Source: DASQUK01 sp963813485 (GTDB taxonomy: Bacteria > Actinomycetota > Acidimicrobiia > Acidimicrobiales > VFJN01). Taken from it: 64,000 bases of DNA. The stretch is taken from contig CAWEZE010000020.1 in NCBI GenBank assembly GCA_963813485.1, positions 238,346 through 302,345 on the forward strand. The letters are read 5' to 3'. A program made the translations under genes and the position numbers. The notes below the pieces were generated by a model that had not been told where the DNA came from, did not search any database, and saw only the letters and a list, made by a program, of their open reading frames with translations. Shown piece by piece: positions 25,589 to 34,083 of this stretch. Every line of letters starts with the position of its first letter. Positions within the stretch are counted from its first letter, which is position 1.

Positions 25589-26005
25589 GACGGGACTCCC
25601 TTCCGGTCGAGCGGGTGTCTCGACTCACGCGTGTTCGGAGCCGGGCGCCGTCGCGGATCGAACCGGATCGCCGCAAGGGCGCATCAACGGCTGGAACCGG
25701 TGGATCGCGGTGCCTTCGGCACTGCCGGCGACCTACCGGCTGCCGCTGCCACCCGCGGAGGGGGCGCCGGCTCGCAGCCAGACTCCCTTAGGAGCCGAGC
25801 GGATAGGGCGGTTCGTGCAGCTACGCGTGGGAATTTGGCGGTCGACGGCCAGCTCCGCGGCTCGGCTCCCCGGGAACACTGACCACCATGAGCCAAGAGG
25901 ACGTGCCTATCCGCTCAGGTCCATAGACGCGCCGAACACCCGGTGCCCGACCGGTCGTTGCGGTCGTGTACCGGGCGTCCGGGTGCGGTGGTGGGCCGGC
26001 TGAGA
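25589..26005. other. Non-coding gap with paired inverted repeats
   Basis: A 417-nt gap between two minus-strand genes with no supported gene. Two sets of complementary words are present: GGAGCCGAGC (25791-25800) with GCTCGGCTCC (25860-25869), and GAGCGGATAGG (25797-25807) with CCTATCCGCTC (25906-25916). They share the same left side, so alternative pairings are possible. It contains the probable promoter of the HAF/M15 gene on the minus strand and may hold a structured RNA or terminator. Confidence 0.35.
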
Positions 26006-26639
26006 CTAGTGCTGCTCTACGACGCGGCGTCCGTAGCCACGACGACGCCGACCGCGGGGGGTGCGGTCGACCGTCACCATCGGCCGCGGCAGCATCAACA
26101 GGATGGCGAGGGCGGCCCCGCCGGCCGCGAGCGCAATGGCCCACCAGCGCTCGATCGCCAGCTCGGTCTCGAACCTGGCGGGATCCATCGCCGCTACTGC
26201 GGCCGCTACGGCACCCACAAGGCACACGAAGGCCGTGAGCATGCGGACCCCGAGCAGGCCCAGAATCACCAACAGCGCACCGGCGCCTACTTCGAGCGCC
26301 GCCAGCAGCGGCGTGTGGTTGATCCGGGCGACGGTCTCGACCGGGGTGTACCACGTCTCGTTGATCTCGGTGCGGGTGAGCGCCAAGACGCCGACCGCCG
26401 CCAGCGCGACACCGGCCAGGACCACGAGCACGTTGGCCGGGCTCCACTTGTACTGGACAACCTCTTGGCGGGGATACGACTCGTCCATGGCACGGTCGCG
26501 AACGTCGTCGTCACGCGTGTGGGTGCCGCGAACGTCGGCGTCACGTACGTGGCTGTCACGCAACGTCGTCGTCACGAACCTCGTCGTCACGCACGTCATC
26601 GTCGTCCCGCAAGTCACGTCTCCGAGTAAGCAGACGCAT
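26006..26639 (-). CDS. Four-helix membrane protein with an N-terminal RDDDVRD repeat (frameshifted)
   Basis: Starts at ATG 26639, chosen because AAGGAGG lies 7 nt upstream. The N-terminal 50 residues are a degenerate charged repeat (VRDDEVRDDDVRDSHVRDADVR). Four hydrophobic segments follow, the first being ANVLVVLAGVALAAVGVLAL and the last WWAIALAAGGAALAILLML, and a basic C-terminus. The reading from ATG hits a stop after DDDVA; deleting one G near 26558 joins it in phase to DSHVRDADVR. This is again one inserted base. The function is unknown. It is not clearly in an operon; the next minus-strand gene upstream ends 66 nt away. Confidence 0.72.
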
Positions 26640-26705
26640 GGCGATTCCTCCTTAACCTCATGCGGCTCCTACCCGCTGCTGACCGGCGCAAACGGCGTCG
26701 TCGGC

Positions 26706-27617
26706 TCAGGAGGCGTCGAGGAACCCGACGGTGGCGGCCGCGAAGCGCGCCGGATCCTCGATCATGGGGTAATGGCCGACGCCATCCAGCACGGTGACGT
26801 GGGCATCGGACCGGCGCTCGTGCAACCGGTCGACCATGGCGACGACCGCGATGGGATCCTGATCGCCCCACACCACAGCGAGTGGTGACGGATGACGTTC
26901 GATCGCCCCGGTGAAGCGCGCCTCTTCGGCACGACGATCCTCGATGTAGCGGATGGTGCGGGGCAGCAGGCGCTGCCCACCGTCCCGGGCGATGAGGGCC
27001 CATTGGGCCTCCAACTCGCCCGGGTCGGACGGGCTGTCTGGTGAGAACGTAGCTGCCAGCGCGGCCCGCATCGCCTCGCCCTCGTCCGGCGGCGCCCCGG
27101 CCGGCGGCGGTTCGAGGCGGGCATCCGGGAGGTCGAGCAGGAAGAGCTGGCCCGGGGTCAGGTGGGCAAGCCCGAGATAGATGGAGCCGTTGGCGAGGAC
27201 CCGCCGGGTGATCTCGAGGCCGAGGTCCCCGTCGAGGTCTCGCGCCAACAACTCCCCGCCGATGCTGTCGCCCATGTCGTGCGTGACGAGAGCGATGCGG
27301 TCCAGCCCGAGGGCGGCGCACACCGCCTCGGCGACGTCGGCCTGACGGCGGAGGCTGTAGCGCTGGTCGGGCTTGTCCGAGAGCCCGAACCCGGGGAAGT
27401 CGAACAGCACCACCCGGCGGCGCAGGCTGAGCGCCGGTAGGACGTGACGCCAGTCGAAGGAGCAGGTCGGGAACCCGTGGAGCACGAGCATCGGGTCGAG
27501 TCCGGCCTCGTCCGTCGCCGGCTGGTCGAGCACCCACACGTCGCCGCCGGGCAGGGACAGGACCCGGCCGCGCGCCGCCCAGTCGGCGACCGTGGACGGC
27601 ACGCCCGCCACGTTCAC
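26706..27617 (-). CDS. Alpha/beta hydrolase (haloalkane dehalogenase/epoxide hydrolase superfamily)
   Basis: A 303-residue alpha/beta hydrolase from GTG 27617, whose start overlaps the stop of the TetR gene (GTGA). The oxyanion region is LVLHGFPTCSFDWRHVLPAL, and the nucleophile elbow is ALVTHDMGDSIGGEL, with Asp as the probable nucleophile. The acid is probably in VVWGDQDPIAVVAMV and the base in DGVGHYPMIEDP. HDMGDS-type elbows are found in MEST-like and dehalogenase-related hydrolases. The substrate is unknown. It is co-transcribed with TetR and divergent from the sulfatase/dehalogenase pair, so the locus may process a common ester or halogenated compound. Confidence 0.85.
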   Translation of the reverse strand: MNVAGVPSTVADWAARGRVLSLPGGDVWVLDQPATDEAGLDPMLVLHGFPTCSFDWRHVLPALSLRRRVVLFDFPGFGLSDKPDQRYSLRRQADVAEAVCAALGLDRIALVTHDMGDSIGGELLARDLDGDLGLEITRRVLANGSIYLGLAHLTPGQLFLLDLPDARLEPPPAGAPPDEGEAMRAALAATFSPDSPSDPGELEAQWALIARDGGQRLLPRTIRYIEDRRAEEARFTGAIERHPSPLAVVWGDQDPIAVVAMVDRLHERRSDAHVTVLDGVGHYPMIEDPARFAAATVGFLDAS

Positions 27618-28261
27618 GGAGCCTCCAGCAGCGCGTGGAGCATCCGGCGGACGACCGCAGCGGTGCGGTCGGCGCCGAGTCCTCCGTGCGTCCGCAGGTA
27701 GTCGACGTTTTCTAGGCTGGCAGTTGCCTCGAGAGCAGAGGCCAGATCGCTGCGGGCCTGGCCCCGCCGGGCCCGCAGTTCCGGGGCGAACAGTGCCACC
27801 ACCTGATCCGCCAGCAGCCGCCGCCGGGCCCGCAGGGTGGATGCCACGACCGGCGAGGACGACGAGAGCACGGCGGCGGCCCGCGCCACGCCGATGATGG
27901 CGCCGTGGAGCCGCAGCCGCTGCTCGACGAGCGCCGTCACCCTGGTTTCGCGATCGCCCTCCTGCGAGGGTGCGTCGAACAGCGGGTGGACCCGCTCCCA
28001 CTGGCGGTCGATGGCGGCTTCGGCCAACCCCTCGAGGTCGGCGAAGTGGCGGAACACCGAGCGGGGGGACACCCCGGCACGCGCCGCGATGTCGGCGACG
28101 CCGGGGCGTACGACCCCGTCGTCGTAGAGCGACAGCAGAGCGTCGACCACCGCGGCGCGGCTGCGCTCGGCCCGTCTGTGGCGCCCGTCGATGTCTTTGG
28201 CGTCCACGCCGGTGTCGCCATCCGCCTCGTCATCGGCGCCGCCATCGTCGCTCACGCTCAT
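27614..28261 (-). CDS. TetR-family transcriptional regulator
   Basis: A 215-residue TetR-type regulator from GTG/ATG 28261 (MSVSDDGGADDEADGD, acidic leader). The HTH is GVADIAARAGVSPRSVFRHFADLEGLAEAAI. The C-terminal ligand domain is helical and has no assigned ligand. It is divergent from the sulfatase gene, and its own start is only 17 nt from the perfect palindrome at 28278-28300, which is its probable operator. Its stop overlaps the alpha/beta hydrolase start, so repressor and hydrolase are co-expressed. Confidence 0.88.
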   Translation of the reverse strand: MSVSDDGGADDEADGDTGVDAKDIDGRHRRAERSRAAVVDALLSLYDDGVVRPGVADIAARAGVSPRSVFRHFADLEGLAEAAIDRQWERVHPLFDAPSQEGDRETRVTALVEQRLRLHGAIIGVARAAAVLSSSSPVVASTLRARRRLLADQVVALFAPELRARRGQARSDLASALEATASLENVDYLRTHGGLGADRTAAVVRRMLHALLEAP

Positions 28262-28277
28262 CCCGACGAACGCTAGC

Positions 28278-28308
28278 TATTGACACTCTCAGTGTCAATA
28301 ATTAATGT
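28278..28308 (+). promoter_or_regulatory. TetR operator overlapping a promoter
   Basis: TATTGACACT (28278-28287) and AGTGTCAATA (28291-28300) form a perfect 10-bp inverted repeat with a 3-nt CTC spacer. TTGACA at 28280-28285 is spaced exactly 17 nt from TAATGT at 28303-28308, which gives a near-consensus -35/-10 promoter reading toward the sulfatase ATG at 28345. A repressor bound to the palindrome would block the -35 element. The AT content contrasts with the GC-rich surroundings. Confidence 0.75.
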
Positions 28309-28344
28309 CACCGTAACTGCCAATATCGGTTGGAAGGAGCCGGC

Positions 28345-29931
28345 ATGGGCCGCAACATCCTGTTCGTCACCACCGACCAGCAGCGCTACGACGCGCTGGG
28401 CTGCAACGGCGGCACCATCGCCCGGACCCCGGTCGTCGACCAGCTCGCCCACCGCGGGATCGTCTACCGGCGGGCGTACAACCAGAACACCGTGTGCATG
28501 CCGGCGCGCTGCACCATGCTCACCGGGCAGTACCCGCGCACGCATGGTGTGGTGGCCAACGGCATCGCCCTGCCCGGCGACGCCCCCAGCGTCGCCGAGT
28601 ACCTGGCCGACAAGGCTGGGTACCGCACCGCGCTCATCGGCAAGGCGCACTTCGAGCCGGGGTTCGATCCGGACTACCGCTGGGAGGAGAACGCCCGCGC
28701 CGCCCGCGGCGACACCGGCCCCTGGCGGGGCTTCGAACACGCCATCAACGCGGTCCACGTCGCCGCGTTCCGGGGCCGGGCGTTGTCGCACTACGGACGA
28801 TGGCTGGCGGAGCACCATCCGGAGCACCTGGAGTCGTTCGCCTCGCTGCTCGGCGCCGAGCCTGGCGGTGACACGGCCGCCCCCGAGACCAAGCACAACC
28901 CGATCCCGCGGGGCTGGTACCACACCGATTGGGCCGCCGATCGTTGCATCGACTGGCTCGACACGGTGCAGGACGGCGACGACTGGTTCTGCTGGCTCAG
29001 CTTTCCCGATCCCCACCACCCCTGGGACCCCCCGCAGTCCGAGATGCACCGGGTCGACTGGCGCGAGCTCGACCTGCCACCCGGTCATCCGGGCGACGCC
29101 GACCACGCACGCAAGCTGCTCGCGAACCGGCCTGCGCACTGGCTCGGCTGGTACGAGGGCACGTTCGTCAACGCGGAGGGCGGGCCGATGCAGTTCTCCC
29201 CCGGATCGCTCACCCATGACCAGGTGCGGGAGATCAACGCCCGGGTCCACGTCATGAACGAGCTGATCGACGAGGCTGTCGGCCGCGTGCTCGCGGTCGT
29301 CGAGGCCCGCGGGTGGACTGCGGACACCGACGTGATCTTCACTACCGACCACGGTGAGCTCCAGGGCGATCTCGGGCTGCTCTACAAGGGCCCGTTCCAT
29401 GTGGACGCCCTCATGCGGCTGCCGCTCGTCTGGCGGCCGGCCCCGTCGGCGGCCGTGCCGCCCGCCGACCTCTCCGACCCGGTCGGCCACGTCGACCTTG
29501 CCCCCACGTTCTGTGCCATCGCCGGCATCGAACCGGCGCCGTGGATGCAGGGGCGGGCGCTGCCGACCGGATCCCCAGACCGCGGCACCAACGAGCGGGT
29601 GCTGTGCGAGTGGGACAGCCAGTTCCCCGGCTACGGGATGCACATGCGCTCGATCTACCGCGACGGCTGGCTGTGCACGGTCTACGAGGAGAGCACCGAC
29701 GGTCGTCCCAACGGGCTGGAGCGGTCCTGGGGCGACGGCGTGCTGAGGACGTGCGGCGTCCACTATGACGGGGGCGAGGGCGAGCTCTACCGGGTCGACG
29801 AGGATCCCTACCAGTGGCACAACCGCTGGGACGACGCCGCGTGCCGGTCGATCCGGAGCGATCTGGTGGCCGACCTGTACGACTCGCTGCCGACGGAGCG
29901 GCGGGAGCTCCTGGTCGACGCCCCGGCCTGA
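28345..29931 (+). CDS. Arylsulfatase/phosphonate-hydrolase-type sulfatase
   Basis: A 528-residue sulfatase-family hydrolase from ATG 28345, chosen because GGAAGGAG precedes it. The N-terminal metal-site segment is ILFVTTDQQRYDALGC. The formylglycine motif is C51-M-P-A-R in TVCMPARCTMLTGQYPRTHG, so the enzyme is of the cysteine type needing FGE (SUMF1-like) modification. The second metal site is FTTDHGELQGDLGLLYKG. Phosphonate monoester hydrolases share this CxPxR/TDHGE scheme, so sulfate esters are not the only possible substrate. It has no signal peptide. It is followed at 40 nt by the haloalkane dehalogenase, under control of the TetR promoter. Confidence 0.88.
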   Translation: MGRNILFVTTDQQRYDALGCNGGTIARTPVVDQLAHRGIVYRRAYNQNTVCMPARCTMLTGQYPRTHGVVANGIALPGDAPSVAEYLADKAGYRTALIGKAHFEPGFDPDYRWEENARAARGDTGPWRGFEHAINAVHVAAFRGRALSHYGRWLAEHHPEHLESFASLLGAEPGGDTAAPETKHNPIPRGWYHTDWAADRCIDWLDTVQDGDDWFCWLSFPDPHHPWDPPQSEMHRVDWRELDLPPGHPGDADHARKLLANRPAHWLGWYEGTFVNAEGGPMQFSPGSLTHDQVREINARVHVMNELIDEAVGRVLAVVEARGWTADTDVIFTTDHGELQGDLGLLYKGPFHVDALMRLPLVWRPAPSAAVPPADLSDPVGHVDLAPTFCAIAGIEPAPWMQGRALPTGSPDRGTNERVLCEWDSQFPGYGMHMRSIYRDGWLCTVYEESTDGRPNGLERSWGDGVLRTCGVHYDGGEGELYRVDEDPYQWHNRWDDAACRSIRSDLVADLYDSLPTERRELLVDAPA

Positions 29932-29971
29932 CGCCCCGGCCTGATGCCCTGACACATCGGAGGAACCGCCA

Positions 29972-30913
29972 ATGGACATCGTGCGCACGCCTGACGACCG
30001 CTTTGCCGACCTGCCCGGCTACGCGTTCGCACCTCACTACGCCGAGATCCCCGATGACGACGGCGGCAGCCTGCGCGTCCACCACGTCGACGAGGGTGAC
30101 GCCGCCGCGCCCGTCGTGCTGCTCCTCCACGGGGAACCGTCGTGGTCGTACCTCTACCGGCACATGATCCCGGTCCTCGTCGGTGCCGGGCTGCGGGCCG
30201 TGGCTCCCGACCTCGTCGGCTTCGGCCGGTCCGACAAACCGGCGCGGCGCGGCGACTACACCTACGCCCGGCACGTGCGCTGGCTCACGGCACACGTCAT
30301 CGGCGCGATGGACCTGCACGACGTCACGCTGGTCGGGCAGGACTGGGGCGGCCTGATCGGGCTGCGTCTCGTCGCCGCCGCTCCCGAGCGGTTCGCCCGC
30401 GTGGTGGCCGCCAACACCTTCCTGCCCACCGGTGACCGCAATCTCGGCGACGCCTTCTTTGCGTGGCGGCGCTTCAGCCAGGAGGTGCCCGAGCTCCCGG
30501 TCGGTCGGATCGTCGACGGCGGCTGCACCAGCGACCTCGATGCCGCGGTGGTCGCCGCCTACGACGCTCCGTTCCCCGACGAGAGCTACAAGGAGGGGGC
30601 CCGACAGTTCCCCACCCTGGTGCCAGCCTCGCCCGACGACCCCGAGTCGCAGCCCAACCGCGACGCCTGGGAATCACTCCGGCGCTTCGACAAGCCGTTC
30701 CTCTGCGCGTTCAGCGACTCCGACCCGATCACCAAGGGCGCGGATCGGCCGCTGCGAGAGCTCATCCCCGGAACGGCCAGGCAGCCACACACCACGATCG
30801 AGGGTGCCGGCCACTTCCTCCAGGAGGACAAGGGACCGGAGCTGGCCCAAGTGATCGTGGAGTTCGTCGCGCGCCAGCGGGTGACCGACGAACGTGTCGC
30901 GCGCTTTCGGTGA
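29972..30913 (+). CDS. Haloalkane dehalogenase
   Basis: A 313-residue alpha/beta hydrolase starting at ATG 29972, with the site GGAGGAA upstream. The family signature is present: HGEPSWSYLYRHM for the oxyanion/halide pocket (with Trp near residue 58), the nucleophile Asp124 in LVGQDWGGLIGLRL, and the catalytic His in GAGHFLQEDKG. The cap domain lies between. These enzymes hydrolyse carbon-halogen bonds by an Asp-ester intermediate. It forms an operon with the sulfatase upstream. Its stop codon is inside the left arm of a perfect 19-bp inverted repeat. Fluoroacetate dehalogenase or epoxide hydrolase activity is the alternative. Confidence 0.88.
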   Translation: MDIVRTPDDRFADLPGYAFAPHYAEIPDDDGGSLRVHHVDEGDAAAPVVLLLHGEPSWSYLYRHMIPVLVGAGLRAVAPDLVGFGRSDKPARRGDYTYARHVRWLTAHVIGAMDLHDVTLVGQDWGGLIGLRLVAAAPERFARVVAANTFLPTGDRNLGDAFFAWRRFSQEVPELPVGRIVDGGCTSDLDAAVVAAYDAPFPDESYKEGARQFPTLVPASPDDPESQPNRDAWESLRRFDKPFLCAFSDSDPITKGADRPLRELIPGTARQPHTTIEGAGHFLQEDKGPELAQVIVEFVARQRVTDERVARFR

Positions 30914-30951
30914 CGGATCTGGTTGTCTCCCCACCAGATCCGTCACCGAAA
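30905..30951. terminator. Perfect 19-bp inverted repeat at the dehalogenase stop
   Basis: TTTCGGTGACGGATCTGGT (30905-30923) and ACCAGATCCGTCACCGAAA (30933-30951) are exact reverse complements with a 9-nt loop. The stop TGA (30911-30913) lies in the left arm. It is a strong hairpin in either direction. The short AAA/TTT ends are too brief for a clear U-tract. Most likely it ends the sulfatase/dehalogenase transcript. Confidence 0.7.
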
Positions 30952-31107
30952 ACCCTGTGGGGAGCCAGACTGGCCGAGTGCCCACCGACGGTGCGGTCGA
31001 GGATCCGGCTGAGCGGCGGGACCTTGCCGAACTGCGCGTTCGGGGACACATCCGGTCAGGTCGCACCCAGATGTGACGCCGGAACCGGCCGATGCCTCCT
31101 GTCGGCG

Positions 31108-31434
31108 GTGGTGCCGCGTCTGGACCTCGTCGTCTGCGGATCGGTGCGCGTCAACCCGGAGGGGGTGCGTTACAGCGACCTGGAGATGGCGCTGGGCATC
31201 GAGACCGGCTGGATCGACGAGGGCACCACGATCGCCACCACGGTCCACCCGATCCAGGTGGCCGACGCAGAACTGCCGGAGACCGACCACGACTTCCGGG
31301 TCGACCTGATCGTCACGCCCGACGACGTGATCCGGTGCCCCAGGACTCGCCGCCCGCCCGGAATCCTGTGGGACCACCTGGACGCGGAGAAGATCCAGGC
31401 CGTCCCCGCGCTGGCCGGGCGCCGGGCGAGCTGA
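31108..31434 (+). pseudogene. 5-formyltetrahydrofolate cyclo-ligase-like remnant
   Basis: The readable frame from GTG 31108 encodes only the C-terminal half of a 5-FTHF cyclo-ligase-like (MTHFS) protein: PRLDLVVCGSVRVNPEGVR, YSDLEMALGIETGWIDEGTT, TVHPIQVADAELPETDHDFR, DLIVTPDDVIRC and PPGILWDHLDAEKIQAVPAL. The N-terminal half is missing, and the glycine-rich ATP loop (GKGGG) that should stand before YSDLE is absent. It is therefore a truncated remnant. It lies beside other broken genes. Confidence 0.72.
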
Positions 31435-31925
31435 TCATCGAACCAGCCGGAAGAACGACCGGAACCTCGCCGACCGAAGGGCTACCGGCTGCTCGAAGGC
31501 GGCGAAGTGGATGCCACGCGCTTTGGGCTCGTTCCAGTGGCGGATGTGCGGTGAACCGTCCCGTGGCGGCCCAGCGCCGGGACACCCGTGGCGATCTCCC
31601 AGGGAAGATCAGCAGCCGGCCGGCGCGTCGACCGGTCGTGGGTAGAGCGGCTGAACCACTCCGAGCCTGCTTGAAGCTCTCCCAGCGCGAGCCGTGCCGA
31701 GGAGCCGCCGGCGCCGGGGAGCCAGGACAGCATCACGTTGTTGAGGATACTCGTCGCGGCTGAAACGTTCTCGGGATGGCCACGGCGGAGTCGGTCCACG
31801 CCTGGAATCTCCAAGACAGGCGCACAGCCCGACCGGCGTAGTCCACCAGCCCGTAGCCCAGCGTCTGGTGTTGGACTGTCGTCCTGCGCGATGGCGTAGC
31901 CAGGAACTCCCGTGTGGGCCGCTCC
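31435..31925 (-). pseudogene. Epoxide hydrolase C-terminal remnant
   Basis: Reading three minus-strand frames in succession gives pieces of the C-terminal half of an epoxide hydrolase (EHN family): QTLGYGLVDYAGRAVR and WRFQAWTD, then SILNNVMLSWLPGAGGSSARL, and finally HWNEPKARGIHFAAFEQPVAL, ending at a TGA 31435. Intact family members carry LLTNVMLYWLTGTAGSSARLYYE-like and GGHFAAMEQP-like motifs in that order. Several frame changes and missing stretches are needed, and no N-terminal half is present, so this is a decayed gene. Confidence 0.6.
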
Positions 31926-32054
31926 AGGCGGCGAGCGTCCGGCGCCGATCGGCGGAGTGGGGAGGTCGAACGGCGCCGGTCGGCGGCCGGCAACGATGGG
32001 ATCGAGGTGGAGCCGCCGACGTGTCCGGGACCGCTGGTCGATGCTGGCGGTGCT

Positions 32055-32561
32055 GGGCGACGACTTCAGTCTGCGGCGATGGGGCGCAACGACGTGCTGA
32101 GCCGGGCCCGGGGCGGACAGGCTCATCGGCGATGAGCTGGACTCGGCCCCGTTCGCACCGTCGAACGGGAGCAACGACGATCGACTGGGAGGCGAGGCCC
32201 GGCAACGACGTGCTCGCCGGGTTGGGTGGCAATGACAGGATCGAGGGCGGACCGGACGACGAGCGGCTGATCGGCATGGGTGGCGACGACGTATCCGGGC
32301 GGTCCTGGGGCGGACACAGCCTTCGGTGGTCCTGGCGTCGACGGCGTCGACGAAGCGACCCTGGCCGACGACACTCTGTTCGGCAACTTCGGCAGCGACG
32401 TCGTCTCCGGTGGTCCGGGCGACGACTTCATCGACGGCGACAACCCGAAGCCCTCAGCCCCTCCGGGGCCGTTGCCGTTCCCGCCGGGCGGCAACGATGA
32501 CCGCTGCTCAGGTGGACCGGGCGTCGACAACATCGTCAACTGCGAAACGACGACCCAATAG
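32055..32561 (+). pseudogene. RTX-type calcium-binding repeat protein, fragmented
   Basis: Glycine/aspartate nonapeptide repeats appear in changing frames: GNDVLAGLGGNDRIEGGPDD, then after one extra G near 32297 GGPGADTAFGGPGVDG, DDTLFGNFGSDVVSGGPGDD and NDDRCSGGPGVDNIVNCETT, ending at TAG 32559-32561. This is the hemolysin-type Ca2+-binding pattern of secreted proteins. At least two or three frame changes are needed upstream and no start or secretion signal can be defined, so it is broken here. It may be intact in the organism if the shifts are sequencing errors. Confidence 0.6.
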
Positions 32562-32685
32562 GCGAAGCAGCGACGGTTGACGCGGCGGGCAGCGCGTGCG
32601 GTGTTGCCGGCGCCACCCCGACCGACGACACGGCGCCAACGGAACGAGCCGGCGCGCGCGGCCGGATCGCAGCAGTTCTGTGTTC

Positions 32686-33330
32686 CTATGCCGTGGGGAT
32701 GGTGAGCTGGTCGAGAAGCTGTCTGACGCGCCTGCCGATCTCGTCGCGGATTGGGCGGACAGCGTCGAGGCCGAGGCCGGCGGGGTCGTCGAGCACCCAG
32801 TCCTCGTAGCGCTTGCCGGGAAAGATGGGGCAGGCGTCCCCGCACCCCATCGTGACTACGACGTCGGCTGCCCTCACGATCTCGTCGGTCCAGGGCTTGG
32901 GGTACTCGTCGACGATGTCGATGCCCATCTCGGCCATCGCCTGCAGGGCCGCGGGGTTCACCTCGCTCGCCGGTTCGGAACCGCCCGACCAGGCGATCGC
33001 CCGACCACCGGCGAGGTGGTTGAACCACCCGAGCGCCATCTGCGATCGGCCCGCGTTGTGCACGCACAGGAACAAGACGATCGGCACGCCGTCGTCATGG
33101 CGTCCCTCGACGCGGGCCAGGGCGTGCAGGCGCTGACGTGCGAATCGTTCGGCCATCAGCGGCAGGAAGTTGGTGACCGTGGCCCGGTCGGCGAACTGGT
33201 CGTAGCTGGTTGCGAGGAATTGCTCGATCGTCTCGACCGAGAACGTGCCCTCGAACTCCTGGCGGAGGTGGCGGGCGGCGGTCTTAAGTGCGAGATTCGC
33301 CTCGGGCGAGAATTCCTGGAGGTCGGGCAT
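32686..33330 (-). CDS. arsC: Arsenate reductase (low-molecular-weight phosphatase type)
   Basis: A 214-residue protein from ATG 33330. The N-terminal 75 residues form a helical bundle (LALKTAARHLRQEFEGTF and TVTNFLPLMAERFARQRLHAL), a dimerisation-like extension found in several actinobacterial ArsC proteins. The rest is an LMW-PTP fold with the P-loop C89-x5-R95 in LFLCVHNAGRSQM, and DVVVTMGCGDACPIFPGK holding further cysteines. It reduces arsenate to arsenite with thioredoxin or mycothiol. It is 26 nt downstream of the aquaporin gene in the ars operon. The open frame continues upstream into the aquaporin gene only because that gene is frameshifted; ATG 33330 is the real start. Confidence 0.92.
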   Translation of the reverse strand: MPDLQEFSPEANLALKTAARHLRQEFEGTFSVETIEQFLATSYDQFADRATVTNFLPLMAERFARQRLHALARVEGRHDDGVPIVLFLCVHNAGRSQMALGWFNHLAGGRAIAWSGGSEPASEVNPAALQAMAEMGIDIVDEYPKPWTDEIVRAADVVVTMGCGDACPIFPGKRYEDWVLDDPAGLGLDAVRPIRDEIGRRVRQLLDQLTIPTA

Positions 33331-33356
33331 GGCGGATCTCCTGCGGGTTGGCGGTG

Positions 33357-34080
33357 TCAGACGGCGTCGGCTGGTTGATGGGGGACGATGAGATCGGCTG
33401 CGGGAAGGGTGGGCCAGAGGTACCGGGCGAGGGCGACGGCGGCGATTCCGCCGGCGAGCTGGGCGGCCACGAAGGCGGGAACCGAGGCCGGTTGGATGCC
33501 GGCGAAGGTGTCGGTGAGCGTGCGTGCGATGGTGACGGCGGGGTTGGCGAAATGAGGTCGAGGACGTGAACCAGTAGGCAGCTGCGATGTAGCCGCCAAC
33601 CGCGACCGCAGCGAGCGGGGCACGCGATGCGGTCCTGGTCGAGCGGACGACCCCGAGGATCACCAGCACGAGTCCAAACGTCGCCACGACCTCGCCCAAC
33701 CAGAGCCCGCCGGCCGCTCGCTCGTGCGTGGACCACTCGATGGCGGGCAGGTCGAACATGAGGTTGGCGATGATCGCCCCGATGCACCCGCCAATGACCT
33801 GGGCGACCACGTACGCTGCGGCCTCGCCGCTGGCCATCCCACCCAGCAACCTGTCAGCGAGGGTGACCACCGGGTTGAAGTGCGCCCCGGAAACGGACCC
33901 GAACGCGAGGATCAGTGCCACCAGCGCCGCACCGGTCGCGAAGGCGTTCTCGAGCAATTGGAGACCGACATCGTTCGGGGAGAGCCGCTGCGCGGCAATG
34001 CCTGATCCGACGACGGCGGCCACCAGAAACCCGGTGCCGACCGCCTCGGCGGTCAGGCGACGGGCGAGACCCTCTGGCAT
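33357..34080 (-). CDS. Aquaporin-family channel in the ars operon (frameshifted as sequenced)
   Basis: MIP-family channel, about 240 residues when joined, from ATG 34080. Membrane segments include TAEAVGTGFLVAAVVGSGIA, GAALVALILAFGSVSG and GGCIGAIIANLMFDLP. The first pore loop is HFNPVVT (NPV instead of NPA), and the second is FANPAVTIAR, with the selectivity-filter Arg. The frame breaks near 33550: an extra A (T on the minus strand) in the AAA at 33550-33552 splits STSF from ANPAVT, and removing it joins both halves. In ars operons an aquaglyceroporin (AqpS-like) can let arsenite leave the cell after ArsC. No ArsB or Acr3 pump is present here. The altered first NPA box is worth noting. Confidence 0.82.
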
Positions 34081-34083
34081 CGC

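Noticed and set aside
26006..26617. Start of the membrane protein at GTG/ATG 26617
   Set aside because: That start gives an odd Thr/Cys-rich leader and no ribosome site, whereas ATG 26639 has AAGGAGG upstream and joins in phase after removing one base.
28273..29988. Long minus-strand frame opposite the sulfatase
   Set aside because: The plus strand carries a clear sulfatase with catalytic motifs and a ribosome site; the reverse frame has no recognisable product.
32686..34080. A 464-residue aquaporin-arsenate reductase fusion
   Set aside because: The long frame exists only because the aquaporin gene has an extra base; the second half of the aquaporin is in another frame and ArsC has its own ATG at 33330.
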